From positions 1 through 37,687 of the forward strand of contig NW_003121383.1 in the NCBI RefSeq assembly GCF_000003605.2: a DNA stretch of 37,687 nucleotides, in the 5' to 3' direction. This document shows, one piece after another, positions 11,825-24,082 of the stretch. The position numbers and the translations under genes were made by a program. Under the pieces are notes generated by a model. The model searched no databases. It worked only from the letters and a program-made list of their open reading frames with translations, and was not told where the DNA came from. Each line of letters begins with the position of its first letter. Within the stretch, counting starts at the first letter, position 1. The stretch is from Saccoglossus kowalevskii. Its lineage: Eukaryota; Hemichordata; Enteropneusta; Harrimaniidae.

Positions 11825-12798
11825 GGCAGAATTCTAATGGAATAACAACAACTGTATACGCATACAAGTGTTCACTGTGAGAGTTGGGAGATTTCTAATG
11901 GAATTACAACAACTGTATACGCATACAATTGTTCACTGTGAGAGTTGGCAGAATTCTAATGGAATAACAACAACTGTATATGCATACAAGTGTTCACTGT
12001 GAGAGTTGGGAGAATTCTAATGAAATTACAACAACTGTATATGCATACAAGTGTTCACTGTGAGAGTTGGCGGAATTCTAATGGAATAACAACAACTGTA
12101 TATGCATACAAGTGTTCAATGTGAGAGTTGGGAGAATTCTAATGGAATTACAACAACTGTATACACATACAAGTGTTCACTGTGAGAGTTGGCGGAATTC
12201 TAATGAAATTACAACAACTGTATACGCATACAAGTGTTCACTGAGAGTTGGCAGAATTCTAATGGAATTACAACAACTGTATATGCATACAATTGTTCAC
12301 TGTGAGAGTTGGCAGAATTCTAATGGAATAACAACAACTGTATACACATACAAGTGTTCACTGTGAGAGTTGGCGGAATTCTAATGAAATTACAACAACT
12401 GTATATGCATACAAGTGTTCACTGTGAGAGTTGGCGGAATTCTAATGGAATAACAACAACTGTATATGCATACAAGTGTTCAATGTGAGAGTTGGGAGAA
12501 TTCTAATGGAATTACAACAACTGTATACACATACAAGTGTTCACTGTGAGAGTTGGCGGAATTCTAATGAAATTACAACAACTGTATATGCATACAAGTG
12601 TTCACTGTGAGAGTTGGCAGAATTCTAATGGAATTACAACAACTGTATATGCATACAAGTGTTTACTGTGAGAGTTGACAGAATTCTAATGGAATTACAA
12701 CAACTGTATACACATACAAGTGTTCACTGTGAGAGTTGGGGGAATTCTAATGGAATTACAACAACTGTATACGCATACAAGTGTTCACTGTGAGAGTT
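11825..12798. repeat. 974-bp P-tail block, twin of 24083-25056
   Basis: Sixteen monomers: CA-o-C, GAt with caattg, CA-o-T, GA-k-T, CG-o with ttcaatg, GA-A, 59-bp CG-k-C, CA-T with caattg, CA-o-A, CG-k-T, CG-o with ttcaatg, GA-A, CG-k-T, CA-T with tttac, AC-A, GG-C. Every variant site I compared agrees with 24083-25056 at a constant offset of 12258 bp. The monomers before both copies differ, which marks a sharp left boundary. Confidence 0.92.
12191..12249. repeat. 59-bp monomer (TG deleted from the tail)
   Basis: CG-k-C monomer with ttcactgagag, slot 31 of the cycle, between GA-A and CA-T with caattg. Confidence 0.92.
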
Positions 12799-13839
12799 GG
12801 GAGAATTCTAATGGAATTACAACAACTATATACGCATACAAGTGTTCACTGTGAGAGTTGGCGGATTTCTAATGGAATTACAACAACTGTATACGCATAC
12901 AAGTGTTCACTGTGAGAGTTGGGAGAATTCTAATGGAATTACAACAACTGTATACGCATACAAGTGTTCACTGTGAGAGTTGGCGGATTTCTAATGGAAT
13001 TACAACAACTGTATACGCATACAAGTGTTCACTGTGAGAGTTGGCAGAATTCTAATGGAATAACAACAACTGTATACGCATACAAGTGTTCACTGTGAGA
13101 GTTGGCGGAATTCTAATGGAATTACAACAACTGTATACGCATACAAGTGTTCACTGTGAGAGTTGACAGAATTCTAATGGAATTACAACAACTGTATACA
13201 CATACAAGTGTTCACTGTGAGAGTTGGGGGAATTCTAATGGAATTACAACAACTGTATACGCATACAAGTGTTCACTGTGAGAGTTGGCGGAATTCTAAT
13301 GGAATTACAACAACTGTATACGCATATATACAAGTGTTCACTGTGAGAGTTGGGAGAATTCTAATGGAATTACAACAACTGTATACGCATACAAATGTTC
13401 ACTGTGAGAGTTGGCAGAATTCTAATGGAATAACAACAACTGTATACGCATACAAGTGTTCACTGTGAGAGTTGGCGGAATTCTAATGGAATTACAACAA
13501 CTGTATATGCATACAAGTGTTTACTGTGAGAGTTGACAGAATTCTAATGGAATTACAACAACTGTATACGCATACAAGTGTTCACTGTGAGAGTTGGGGG
13601 AATTCTAATGGAATTACAACAACTGTATACGCATACAAGTGTTTACTGTGAGAGTTGACAGAATTCTAATGGAATTACAACAACTGTATACGCATACAAG
13701 TGTTTACTGTGAGAGTTGACAGAATTCTAATGGAATTACAACAACTGTATACACATACAAGTGTTCACTGTGAGAGTTGGGGGAATTCTAATGGAATTAC
13801 AACAACTGTATACGCATACAAGTGTTCACTGTGAGAGTT
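12799..13839. repeat. Slots 41-46 followed by a 65-bp monomer and AC/tttac series
   Basis: ctatatac, CGt, GA, CGt, CA-o-C, CG-C, then AC-A, GG-C and a 65-bp CG monomer (13287-13351). From 13413 the string CA-o-C, CG with tttac, AC, GG with tttac, AC with tttac, AC-A, GG, ctatatac, CGt, GA (to 14022) matches 32678-33287 at an offset of 19265 bp. Confidence 0.87.
13287..13351. repeat. 65-bp monomer with 4-bp TATA-type insertion
   Basis: The centre reads gcatatatacaag rather than gcatacaag, adding four bases. It is followed by a GA monomer with a private caaatg change. The insertion is slot-specific: the other three copies follow AC-A and GG-C in the same way. Confidence 0.92.
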
Positions 13840-14449
13840 GGGAGAATTCTAATGGAATTACAACAACTATATACGCATACAAGTGTTCACTGTGAGAGTT
13901 GGCGGATTTCTAATGGAATTACAACAACTGTATACGCATACAAGTGTTCACTGTGAGAGTTGGGAGAATTCTAATGGAATTACAACAACTGTATACGCAT
14001 ACAAGTGTTCACTGTGAGAGTTGGCGGATTTCTAATGGAATTACAACAACTGTATACGCATACAAGTGTTCACTGTGAGAGTTGGCAGAATTCTAATGGA
14101 ATAACAACAACTGTATACGCATACAAGTGTTCACTGTGAGAGTTGGCGGAATTCTAATGGAATTACAACAACTGTATACGCATACAAGTGTTCACTGTGA
14201 GAGTTGGGAGAATTCTAATGGAATTACAACAACTATATACGCATACAAGTGTTCACTGTGAGAGTTGGCGGATTTCTAATGGAATTACAACAACTGTATA
14301 CGCATACAAGTGTTCACTGTGAGAGTTGGGAGAATTCTAATGGAATTACAACAACTGTATACGCATACAAGTGTTCACTGTGAGAGTTGGCGGATTTCTA
14401 ATGGAATTACAACAACTGTATACGCATACAAGTGTTCACTGTGAGAGTT
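13840..14449. repeat. 366-bp six-monomer duplication of slots 41-46
   Basis: ctatatac, CGt, GA, CGt, CA-o-C, CG-C at 13840-14205 is followed by ctatatac, CGt, GA, CGt at 14206-14449. The second copy stops after four monomers and runs into GG-T and attaaaac (14511). Confidence 0.88.
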
Positions 14450-14510
14450 GGGGGAATTCTAATGGAATTACAACAACTGTATATGCATACAAGTGTTCAC
14501 TGTGAGAGTT

Positions 14511-16830
14511 GGCGGAATTCTAATGGAATTAAAACAACTGTATACGCATACAAGTGTTCACTGTGAGAGTTGGCGGGATTCTAATGGAATTACAACAACT
14601 GTATATGCATACAAGTGTTCACTGTGAGAGTTGGCGGAATTCTAATGGAATTACAACAACTGTATACACATACAAGTGTTCACTGTGAGAGTTGGCAGAA
14701 TTTTAATGGAATTACAACAACTGTATACGCATACAAGTGTTCACTGTGAGAGTTGGCGGATTTCTAATGGAATTACAACAACTGTATACGCATACAAGTG
14801 TTCACTGTGAGAGTTGGCAGAATTCTAATGGAATAACAACAACTGTATATGCATACAAGTGTTCACTGTGAGAGTTGGGAGAATTCTAATGGAATTACAA
14901 CAACTGTATACGCATACAAGTGTTCACTGTGAGAGTTGGCAGAATTCTAATGAAATTACAACAACTGTATATGCATACATGTGTTCACTGTGAGAGTTGG
15001 CGGAATTCTAATGGAATTACAACAACTGTATATGCATACAAGTGTTCACTGTGAGAGTTGACAGAATTCTAATGGAATTACAACAACTGTATACACATAC
15101 AAGTGTTCACTGTGAGAGTTGGGGGAATTCTAATGGAATTACAACAACTGTATACGCATACAAGTGTTCACTGTGAGAGTTGGCGGAATTCTAATGGAAT
15201 TACAACAACTGTATACGCATATATACAAGTGTTCACTGTGAGAGTTGGGAGAATTCTAATGGAATTACAACAACTGTATACGCATACAAGTGTTCACTGT
15301 GAGAGTTGGCGGATTTCTAATGGAATTACAACAACTGTATACGCATACAAGTGTTCACTGTGAGAGTTGGCGGAATTCTAATGGAATTACAACAACTGTA
15401 TACACATACAAGTGTTCACTGTGAGAGTTGACAGAATTCTAATGGAATTACAACAACTGTATACGCATACAAGTGTTCACTGTGAGAGTTGGCGGAATTC
15501 TATTGAAATTACAACAACTGTATATGCATACAAGTGTTCACTGTGAGAGTTGGCGGAATTCTAATGGAATTACAACAACTGTTTATGCATACAAGTGTTC
15601 ACTGTGAGAGTCGGCAGAATTCTAATGGAATTACAACAACTGTATACACATACAAGTGTTCACTGTGAGAGTTGGGGGATTTCTAATGGAATTACAACAA
15701 CTGTATACGCATACAAGTGTTCACTGTGAGAGTTGGCAGAATTCTAATGGAATTACAACAACTGTATACACATACAAGTGTTCACTGTGAGAGTTGGCGG
15801 AATTCTAATGGAATTACAACAACTGTATACACATACAAGTGTTCACTGTGAGAGTTGGCAGAATTCTAATGGAATTACAACAACTGTATACGCATACAAG
15901 TGTTCACTGTGAGAGTTGGGAGAATTCTAATGGAATTACAACAACTGTATACGCATACAAGTGTTCACTGTGAGAGTTGGGAGAATTCTAATGGAATTAC
16001 AACAACTGTATACGCATACAAGTGTTCACTGTGAGAGTTGGCGGATTTCTAATGGAATTACAACAACTGTATACGCATACAAGTGTTCACTGTGAGAGTT
16101 GGCAGAATTCTAATGGAATAACAACAACTGTATACGCATACAAGTGTTCACTGTGAGAGTTGGTGGAATTCTAATGGAATTACAACAACTGTATATGCAT
16201 ACAAGTGTTCACTGTGAGAGTTGGGGGAATTCTAATGGAATTACAACAACTGTATACACATACAAGTGTTCACTGTGAGAGTTGGGGGATTCTAATGGAA
16301 TTACAACAACTGTATACGCATACAAGTGTTCACTGTGAGAGTTGGCGGAATTCTAATGGAATTACAACAACTGTATACGCATACAAGTGTTCACTGTGAG
16401 AGTTGGGGGAATTCTAATGAAATTACAACAACTGTATACGCATACAAGTGTTCACTGTGAGAGTTGGCGGAATTCTAATGGAATTACAACAACTGTATAC
16501 GCATACAAGTGTTCACTGTGAGAGTTGGGGAATTCTAATGGAATTACAACAACTGTATACGCATACAAGTGTTCACTGTGAGGATTGGGGGAATTCTAAT
16601 GAAATTACAACAACTGTATACGCATACAAGTGTTCACTGTGAGGATTGGGGGAATTCTAATGGAATTACAACAACTGTATATGCATACAAGTGTTCACTG
16701 TGAGAGTTGGGGGAATTCCAATGGAATTACAACAACTGTATACGCATACAAGTGTTCACTGTGAGAGTTGGGGGAATTCTAATGGAATTACAACAACTGT
16801 ATATGCATACAAGTGTTCACTGTGAGAGTT
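14511..16830. repeat. Short HOR cycle of 2320 bp (slots 1-25 joined to 46-55)
   Basis: From attaaaac at 14511 to the next attaaaac at 16831 lie 38 monomers in cycle order: tttt head (14694), CGt, CA-o-T, GA, CA-k with catgtg (14938), CG, AC-A, GG, 65-bp CG, GA, CGt, CG-A, AC, tattgaaatt (15491), tttatgc (15552), tcgg (15611), GGt, CA-A, CG-A, CA/GA/GA, CGt, CA-o-C (16101), then a jump to ggtgg-T (16162), GG-A, 60-bp GG, CG, GG-k, CG, 60-bp GG with gaggatt, GG-k, GG-T, ccaatgg, GG-T. About twenty slots (26-45) are missing. The first 549 bp match 29201-29749, including a private ggcgggattc at 14572 and 29262. Confidence 0.87.
15182..15246. repeat. 65-bp monomer with 4-bp TATA-type insertion
   Basis: CG-head monomer with gcatatatacaag, between GG-C and GA-C. 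This slot and its flanks recur at 33532 and 36096. Confidence 0.92.
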
Positions 16831-18109
16831 GGCGGAATTCTAATGGAATTAAAACAACTGTATACGCATACAAGTGTTCACTGTGAGAGTTGGCAGAATT
16901 TTAATGGAATTACAACAACTGTATACGCATACAAGTGTTCACTGTGAGAGTTGGGAGAATTCTAATGGAATTACAACAACTGTATACGCATACAAGTGTT
17001 CACTGTGAGAGTTGGCAGATTTCTAATGGAATTACAACAACTGTATATGCATACATGTGTTCACTGTGAGAGTTGGCAGAATTCTAATGGAATTACAACA
17101 ACTGTATATGCATACAAGTGTTCACTGTGAGAGTTGACAGAATTCTAATGGAATTACAACAACTGTATACACATACAAGTGTTCACTGTGAGAGTTGGGG
17201 GAATTCTAATGGAATTACAACAACTGTATACGCATACAAGTGTTCACTGTGAGAGTTGGGAGAATTCTAATGGAATTACAACAACTGTATACGCATACAA
17301 GTGTTCACTGTGAGAGTTGGCGGATTTCTAATGGAATTACAACAACTGTATACGCATACAAGTGTTCACTGTGAGAGTTGGGGGAATTCTAATGGAATTA
17401 CAACAACTGTATACACATACAAGTGTTCACTGTGAGAGTTGACAGAATTCTAATGGAATTACAACAACTGTATACGCATACAAGTGTTCACTGTGAGAGT
17501 TGGGGAATTCTAATGAAATTACAACAACTGTATATGCATACAAGTGTTCACTGTGAGAGTTGGCGGAATTCTAATGGAATTACAACAACTGTATATGCAT
17601 ACAAGTGTTCACTGTGAGAGTCGGCATAATTCTAATGGAATTACAACAACTGTATACACATACAAGTGTTCACTGTGAGAGTTGGGGGATTTCTAATGGA
17701 ATTACAACAACTGTATACACATACAAGTGTTCACTGTGAGAGTTGACAGAATTCTAATGGAATTACAACAACTGTATACGCATACAAGTGTTGACTGTGA
17801 GAGTTGGGGAATTCTAATGAAATTACAACAACTGTATATGCATACAAGTGTTCACTGTGAGAGTTGGCGGAATTCTAATGGAATTACAACAACTGTATAT
17901 GCATACAAGTGTTCACTGTGAGAGTCGGCATAATTCTAATGGAATTACAACAACTGTATATGCATACAAGTGTTCACTGTGAGAGTTGGCAGAATTCTAA
18001 TGGAATTACAACAACTGTATACACATACAAGTGTTCACTGTGAGAGTTGGCGGATTTCTAATGGAATTACAACAACTGTATACGCATACAAGTGTTCACT
18101 GTGAGAGTT
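16831..18109. repeat. Scrambled cycle start with hybrid monomers and a 304-bp duplication
   Basis: Starts attaaaac, tttt head, GA, then a monomer at 17014 with a unique ggcagatttc head plus tatatgc and catgtg, which looks like a fusion of two slots. From 17441 the five monomers AC-C, 60-bp GG-k (17502-17561), CG-T, tcgg-preceded ggcataattc (17623), GGt-A span 304 bp and are repeated from 17745, with the 60-bp monomer at 17806-17865 and ggcataattc at 17927. The ggcataattc head occurs only in these two monomers, so this duplication is local and recent. A private ttgactg lies near 17791. Confidence 0.85.
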
Positions 18110-18719
18110 GGGAGAATTCTAATGGAATTACAACAACTGTATACGCATACAAGTGTTCACTGTGAGAGTTGGCGGATTTCTAATGGAATTACAACAACTG
18201 TATACGCATACATGTGTTCACTGTGAGAGTTGGCAGAATTCTAATGGAATAACAACAACTGTATACGCATACAAGTGTTCACTGTGAGAGTTGGGAGATT
18301 TCTAATGGAATTACAACAACTGTATACGCATACAAGTGTTCACTGTGAGAGTTGGCAGAATTCTAATGGAATAACAACAACTGTATATGCATACAAGTGT
18401 TCACTGTGAGAGTTGGGAGAATTCTAATGGAATTACAACAACTGTATACGCATACAAGTGTTCACTGTGAGAGTTGGCGGATTTCTAATGGAATTACAAC
18501 AACTGTATACGCATACATGTGTTCACTGTGAGAGTTGGCAGAATTCTAATGGAATAACAACAACTGTATACGCATACAAGTGTTCACTGTGAGAGTTGGG
18601 AGATTTCTAATGGAATTACAACAACTGTATACGCATACAAGTGTTCACTGTGAGAGTTGGCAGAATTCTAATGGAATAACAACAACTGTATATGCATACA
18701 AGTGTTCACTGTGAGAGTT
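18110..18719. repeat. 305-bp five-monomer block repeated twice
   Basis: GA-C, CGt with catgtg, CA-o-C, GAt-C, CA-o-T fills 18110-18414 and is repeated at 18415-18719 with no visible difference. The CGt plus catgtg combination with tatacgc is seen only in these two monomers (18171, 18476). Confidence 0.9.
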
Positions 18720-19695
18720 GGGAGAATTCTAATGGAATTACAACAACTGTATACGCATACAAGTGTTCACTGTGAGAGTTGGCGGAATTCTAATGGAATT
18801 ACAACAACTGTATACGCATACAAGTGTTCACTGTGAGAGTTGGCGGATTTCTAATGGAATTACAACAACTGTATACGCATACAAGTGTTCACTGTGAGAG
18901 TTGGGAGAATTCTAATGGAATTACAACAACTGTATACGCATACAAGTGTTCACTGTGAGAGTTGGCAGAATTCTAATGGACTAACAACAACTGTATACGC
19001 ATACAAGTGTTCACTGTGAGAGTTGGGAGAATTCTAATGGAATTACAACAACTGTATACGCATACAAGTGTTCACTGTGAGAGTTGGGGGAATTCTAATA
19101 GAATTACAACAACTGTATACGCATACAAGTGTTCACTGTGAGAGTTGGGAGAATTCTAATGGAATTACAACAACTGTATACGCATACAAGTGTTCACTGT
19201 GAGAGTTGGGAGAATTCTAATGGAATTACAACAACTGTATACGCATACAAGTGTTCACTGTGAGAGTTGGCGGATTTCTAATGGAATTACAACAACTGTA
19301 TACGCATACAAGTGTTCACTGTGAGAGTTGGGAGAATTCTAATGGAATTACAACAACTGTATACGCATACAAGTGTTCACTGTGAGAGTTGGCGGATTTC
19401 TAATGGAATTACAACAACTGTATACGCATACAAGTGTTCACTGTGAGAGTTGGCAGAATTCTAATGGAATAACAACAACTGTATACGCATACAAGTGTTC
19501 ACTGTGAGAGTTGGCAGAATTCTAATGGAATAACAACAACTGTATATGCATACAAGTGTTCACTGTGAGAGTTGGGAGAATTCTAATGGAATTACAACAA
19601 CTGTATACGCATACAAGTGTTCACTGTGAGAGTTGGCGGATTTCTAATGGAATTACAACAACTGTATACGCATACAAGTGTTCACTGTGAGAGTT
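18720..19695. repeat. Mixed GA/CGt/CA-o segment
   Basis: Sixteen monomers dominated by GA-n-C and CGt-n-C with occasional CA-o. One core reads taatggactaac (18964), a private change, and one GG monomer has taatagaatt (19086). It appears to be an amplified stretch of the GA / CGt / CA-o units that make up slots 23-25 and 43-45. No non-satellite sequence is present. Confidence 0.82.
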
Positions 19696-20547
19696 GGGAG
19701 AATTCTAATGGAATTACAACAACTATATACGCATACAAGTGTTCACTGTGAGAGTTGGCGGATTTCTAATGGAATTACAACAACTGTATACGCATACAAG
19801 TGTTCACTGTGAGAGTTGGGAGAATTCTAATGGAATTACAACAACTGTATACGCATACAAGTGTTCACTGTGAGAGTTGGCGGATTTCTAATGGAATTAC
19901 AACAACTGTATACGCATACAAGTGTTCACTGTGAGAGTTGGCAGAATTCTAATGGAATAACAACAACTGTATACGCATACAAGTGTTCACTGTGAGAGTT
20001 GGCGGAATTCTAATGGAATTACAACAACTGTATATGCATACAAGTGTTCACTGTGAGAGTTGGGGGAATTCTAATGGAATTACAACAACTGTATACACAT
20101 ACAAGTGTTCACTGTGAGAGTTGGGGGATTCTAATGGAATTACAACAACTGTATACGCATACAAGTGTTCACTGTGAGAGTTGGCGGAATTCTAATGGAA
20201 TTACAACAACTGTATACGCATACAAGTGTTCACTGTGAGAGTTGGGGGAATTCTAATGGAATTACAACAACTGTATACGCATACAAGTGTTCACTGTGAG
20301 AGTTGGCGAAATTCTAATGGAATTACAACAACTGTATACGCATACAAGTGTTCACTGTGAGAGTTGGGGAATTCTAATGGAATTACAACAACTGTATACG
20401 CATACAAGTGTTCACTGTGAGGATTGGGGGAATTCTAATGAAATTACAACAACTGTATATGCATACAAGTGTTCACTGTGAGAGTTGGGGGAATTCCAAT
20501 GGAATTACAACAACTGTATACGCATACAAGTGTTCACTGTGAGAGTT
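19696..20547. repeat. Q module copy 2 (slots 41-54)
   Basis: ctatatac, CGt, GA, CGt, CA-o-C, CG-T, GG-A, 60-bp GG (20123-20182), CG, GG, ggcgaaattc (20305), 60-bp GG with gaggatt (20366-20425), GG-k-T, ccaatgg (20487-20547). The first 730 bp match 25606-26335 at an offset of 5910 bp, and most of it matches 21646-22314 at 1828 bp. Confidence 0.92.
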
Positions 20548-21828
20548 GGGGGAATTCTAATGGAATTACAACAACTGTATATGCATACAAGTGTTTACTG
20601 TGAGAGTTGACAGAATTCTAATGGAATTACAACAACTGTATACACATACAAGTGTTCACTGTGAGAGTTGGGGGAATTCTAATGGAATTACAACAACTGT
20701 ATACGCATACAAGTGTTCACTGTGAGAGTTGGCGGAATTCTAATGGAATTACAACAACTGTATACACATACAAGTGTTCACTGTGAGAGTTGGCGGAATT
20801 CTAATGAAATTACAACAACTGTATATGCATACAAGTGTTCACTGTGAGAGTTGGCGGAATTCTAATGGAATTACAACAACTGTATATGCATACAAGTGTT
20901 TACTGTGAGAGTTGACAGAATTCTAATGGAATAACAACAACTATATACGCATACAATTGTTCACTGTGAGAGTTGGCAGAATTCTAATGGAATAACAACA
21001 ACTGTATACACATACAAGTGTTCACTGTGAGAGTTGGCGGAATTCTAATGAAATTACAACAACTGTATATGCATACAAGTGTTCACTGTGAGAGTTGGCG
21101 GAATTCTAATGGAATTACAACAACTGTATATGCATACAAGTGTTTACTGTGAGAGTTGACAGAATTCTAATGGAATTACAACAACTGTATACACATACAA
21201 GTGTTCACTGTGAGAGTTGGGGGAATTCTAATGGAATTACAACAACTGTATACGCATACAAGTGTTCACTGTGAGAGTTGGGAGAATTCTAATGGAATTA
21301 CAACAACTATATACGCATACAAGTGTTCACTGTGAGAGTTGGCGGATTTCTAATGGAATTACAACAACTGTATACGCATACAAGTGTTCACTGTGAGAGT
21401 TGGGGGGATTCTAATGGAATTACAACAACTGTATATGCATACAAGTGTTCACTGTGAGAGTTGGCAGAATTCTAATGGAATTACAACAACTGTATACGCA
21501 TACAAGTGTTCACTGTAAGAGTTGGCGGATTTCTAATGGAATTACAACAACTGTATACGCATACAAGTGTTCACTGTGAGAGTTGGCAGAATTCTAATGG
21601 AATAACAACAACTGTATACGCATACAAGTGTTCACTGTGAGAGTTGGGAGAATTCTAATGGAATTACAACAACTGTATACGCATACAAGTGTTCACTGTA
21701 AGAGTTGGCGGATTTCTAATGGAATTACAACAACTGTATACGCATACAAGTGTTCACTGTGAGAGTTGGCAGAATTCTAATGGAATAACAACAACTGTAT
21801 ACGCATACAAGTGTTCACTGTGAGAGTT
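20548..21828. repeat. tttac/AC/CG-k segment with internal duplications
   Basis: GG-T with tttac, AC-A, GG, CG-A, CG-k, CG with tttac, then a rare AC-o monomer with ctatatac and caattg (20914). Most of 20548-20974 is mirrored at 37258-37684. A partial repeat follows (CG-k, CG with tttac, AC, 21036 on). At 21402 the head is ggggggattc. CA-C/CGt/CA-o at 21463-21645 and GA-C/CGt/CA-o at 21646-21828 form a 183-bp trimer repeat, both starting with a ctgtaag-tailed monomer. Confidence 0.84.
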
Positions 21829-22619
21829 GGCGGAATTCTAATGGAATTACAACAACTGTATATGCATACAAGTGTTCACTGTGAGAGTTGGGGGAATTCT
21901 AATGGAATTACAACAACTGTATACACATACAAGTGTTCACTGTGAGAGTTGGGGGATTCTAATGGAATTACAACAACTGTATACGCATACAAGTGTTCAC
22001 TGTGAGAGTTGGCGGAATTCTAATGGAATTACAACAACTGTATACGCATACAAGTGTTCACTGTGAGAGTTGGGGGAATTCTAATGGAATTACAACAACT
22101 GTATACGCATACAAGTGTTCACTGTGAGAGTTGGCGAAATTCTAATGGAATTACAACAACTGTATACGCATACAAGTGTTCACTGTGAGAGTTGGGGAAT
22201 TCTAATGGAATTACAACAACTGTATACGCATACAAGTGTTCACTGTGAGGATTGGGGGAATTCTAATGAAATTACAACAACTGTATATGCATACAAGTGT
22301 TCACTGTGAGAGTTGGGAGAATTCTAATGGAATTACAACAACTGTATACGCATACAAGTGTTCACTGTGAGAGTTGGGGGAATTCCAATGGAATTACAAC
22401 AACTGTATACGCATACAAGTGTTCACTGTGAGAGTTGGGGGAATTCTAATGGAATTACAACAACTGTATATGCATACAAGTGTTCACTGTGAGAGTTGGG
22501 GGAATTCCAATGGAATTACAACAACTGTATACGCATACAAGTGTTCACTGTGAGAGTTGGGGGAATTCTAATGGAATTACAACAACTGTATATGCATACA
22601 AGTGTTCACTGTGAGAGTT
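21829..22619. repeat. Q module copy 3 with a duplicated ccaatgg/GG pair
   Basis: CG-T, GG-A, 60-bp GG (21951-22010), CG, GG, ggcgaaattc (22133), 60-bp GG with gaggatt (22194-22253), GG-k-T, an added GA-C (22315), then ccaatgg plus GG-T twice (22376-22497, 22498-22619), a 122-bp dimer duplication. It leads straight into attaaaac at 22620, which is the link that closes the HOR cycle. Confidence 0.9.
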
Positions 22620-24082
22620 GGCGGAATTCTAATGGAATTAAAACAACTGTATACGCATACAAGTGTTCACTGTGAGAGTTGGCAGAATTTTAATGGAATT
22701 ACAACAACTGTATACGCACACAAGTGTTCACTGTGAGAGTTGGCGGATTTCTAATGGAATTACAACAACTGTATATGCATACAAGTGTTCACTGTGAGAG
22801 TTGGCAGAATTTTAATGGAATTACAACAACTGTATACGCACACAAGTGTTCACTGTGAGAGTTGGCGGATTTCTAATGGAATTACAACAACTGTATATGC
22901 ATACAAGTTTTCACTGTGAGAGTTGGCGGAATTCTAATGGAATAACAACAACTGTATATGCATACAAGTGTTCACTGTGAGAGTTGGGAGAATTCTAATG
23001 GAATTACAACAACTGTATACGCATACAAGTGTTCACTGTGAGAGTTGGCAGAATTCTAATGAAATTACAACAACTGTATATGCATACATGTGTTCACTGT
23101 GAGAGTTGGCGGAATTCTAATGGAATTACAACAACTGTATATGCATACAAGTGTTCACTGTGAGAGTTGACAGAATTCTAATGGAATTACAACAACTGTA
23201 TACACATACAAGTGTTCACTGTGAGAGTTGGGGGAATTCTAATGGAATTACAACAACTGTATACGCATACAAGTGTTCACTGTGAGAGTTGGCGGAATTC
23301 TAATGGAATTACAACAACTGTATACGCATACAAGTGTTCACTGTGAGAGTTGGGAGAATTCTAATAGAATTACAACAACTGTATACGCATACAAGTGTTC
23401 ACTGTGAGAGTTGGCGGATTTCTAATGGAATTACAACAACTGTATACGCATACAAGTGTTCACTGTGAGAGTTGGCGGAATTCTAATGGAATTACAACAA
23501 CTGTATACACATACAAGTGTTCACTGTGAGAGTTGACAGAATTCTAATGGAATTACAACAACTGTATACGCATACAAGTGTTCACTGTGAGAGTTGGGGA
23601 ATTCTATTGAAATTACAACAACTGTATATGCATACAAGTGTTCACTGTGAGAGTTGGCGGAATTCTAATGGAATTACAACAACTGTTTATGCATACAAGT
23701 GTTCACTGTGAGAGTCGGCAGAATTCTAATGGAATTACAACAACTGTATACACATACAAGTGTTCACTGTGAGAGTTGGGGGATTTCTAATGGAATTACA
23801 ACAACTGTATACGCATACAAGTGTTCACTGTGAGAGTTGGCAGAATTCTAATGGAATTACAACAACTGTATACACATACAAGTGTTCACTGTGAGAGTTG
23901 GCGGAATTCTAATGGAATTACAACAACTGTATACACATACAAGTGTTCACTGTGAGAGTTGGGAGAATTCTAATGGAATTACAACAACTGTATACGCATA
24001 CAAGTGTTCACTGTGAGAGTTGGCGGATTTGTAATGGAATTACAACAACTGTATACGCATACAAGTGTTCACTGTGAGAGTT

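Noticed and set aside
13325-13334. TATA box at the 65-bp monomers (gcatatatac)
   Set aside because: It is a 4-bp insertion in a satellite unit, with no start site, gene or other promoter context downstream.
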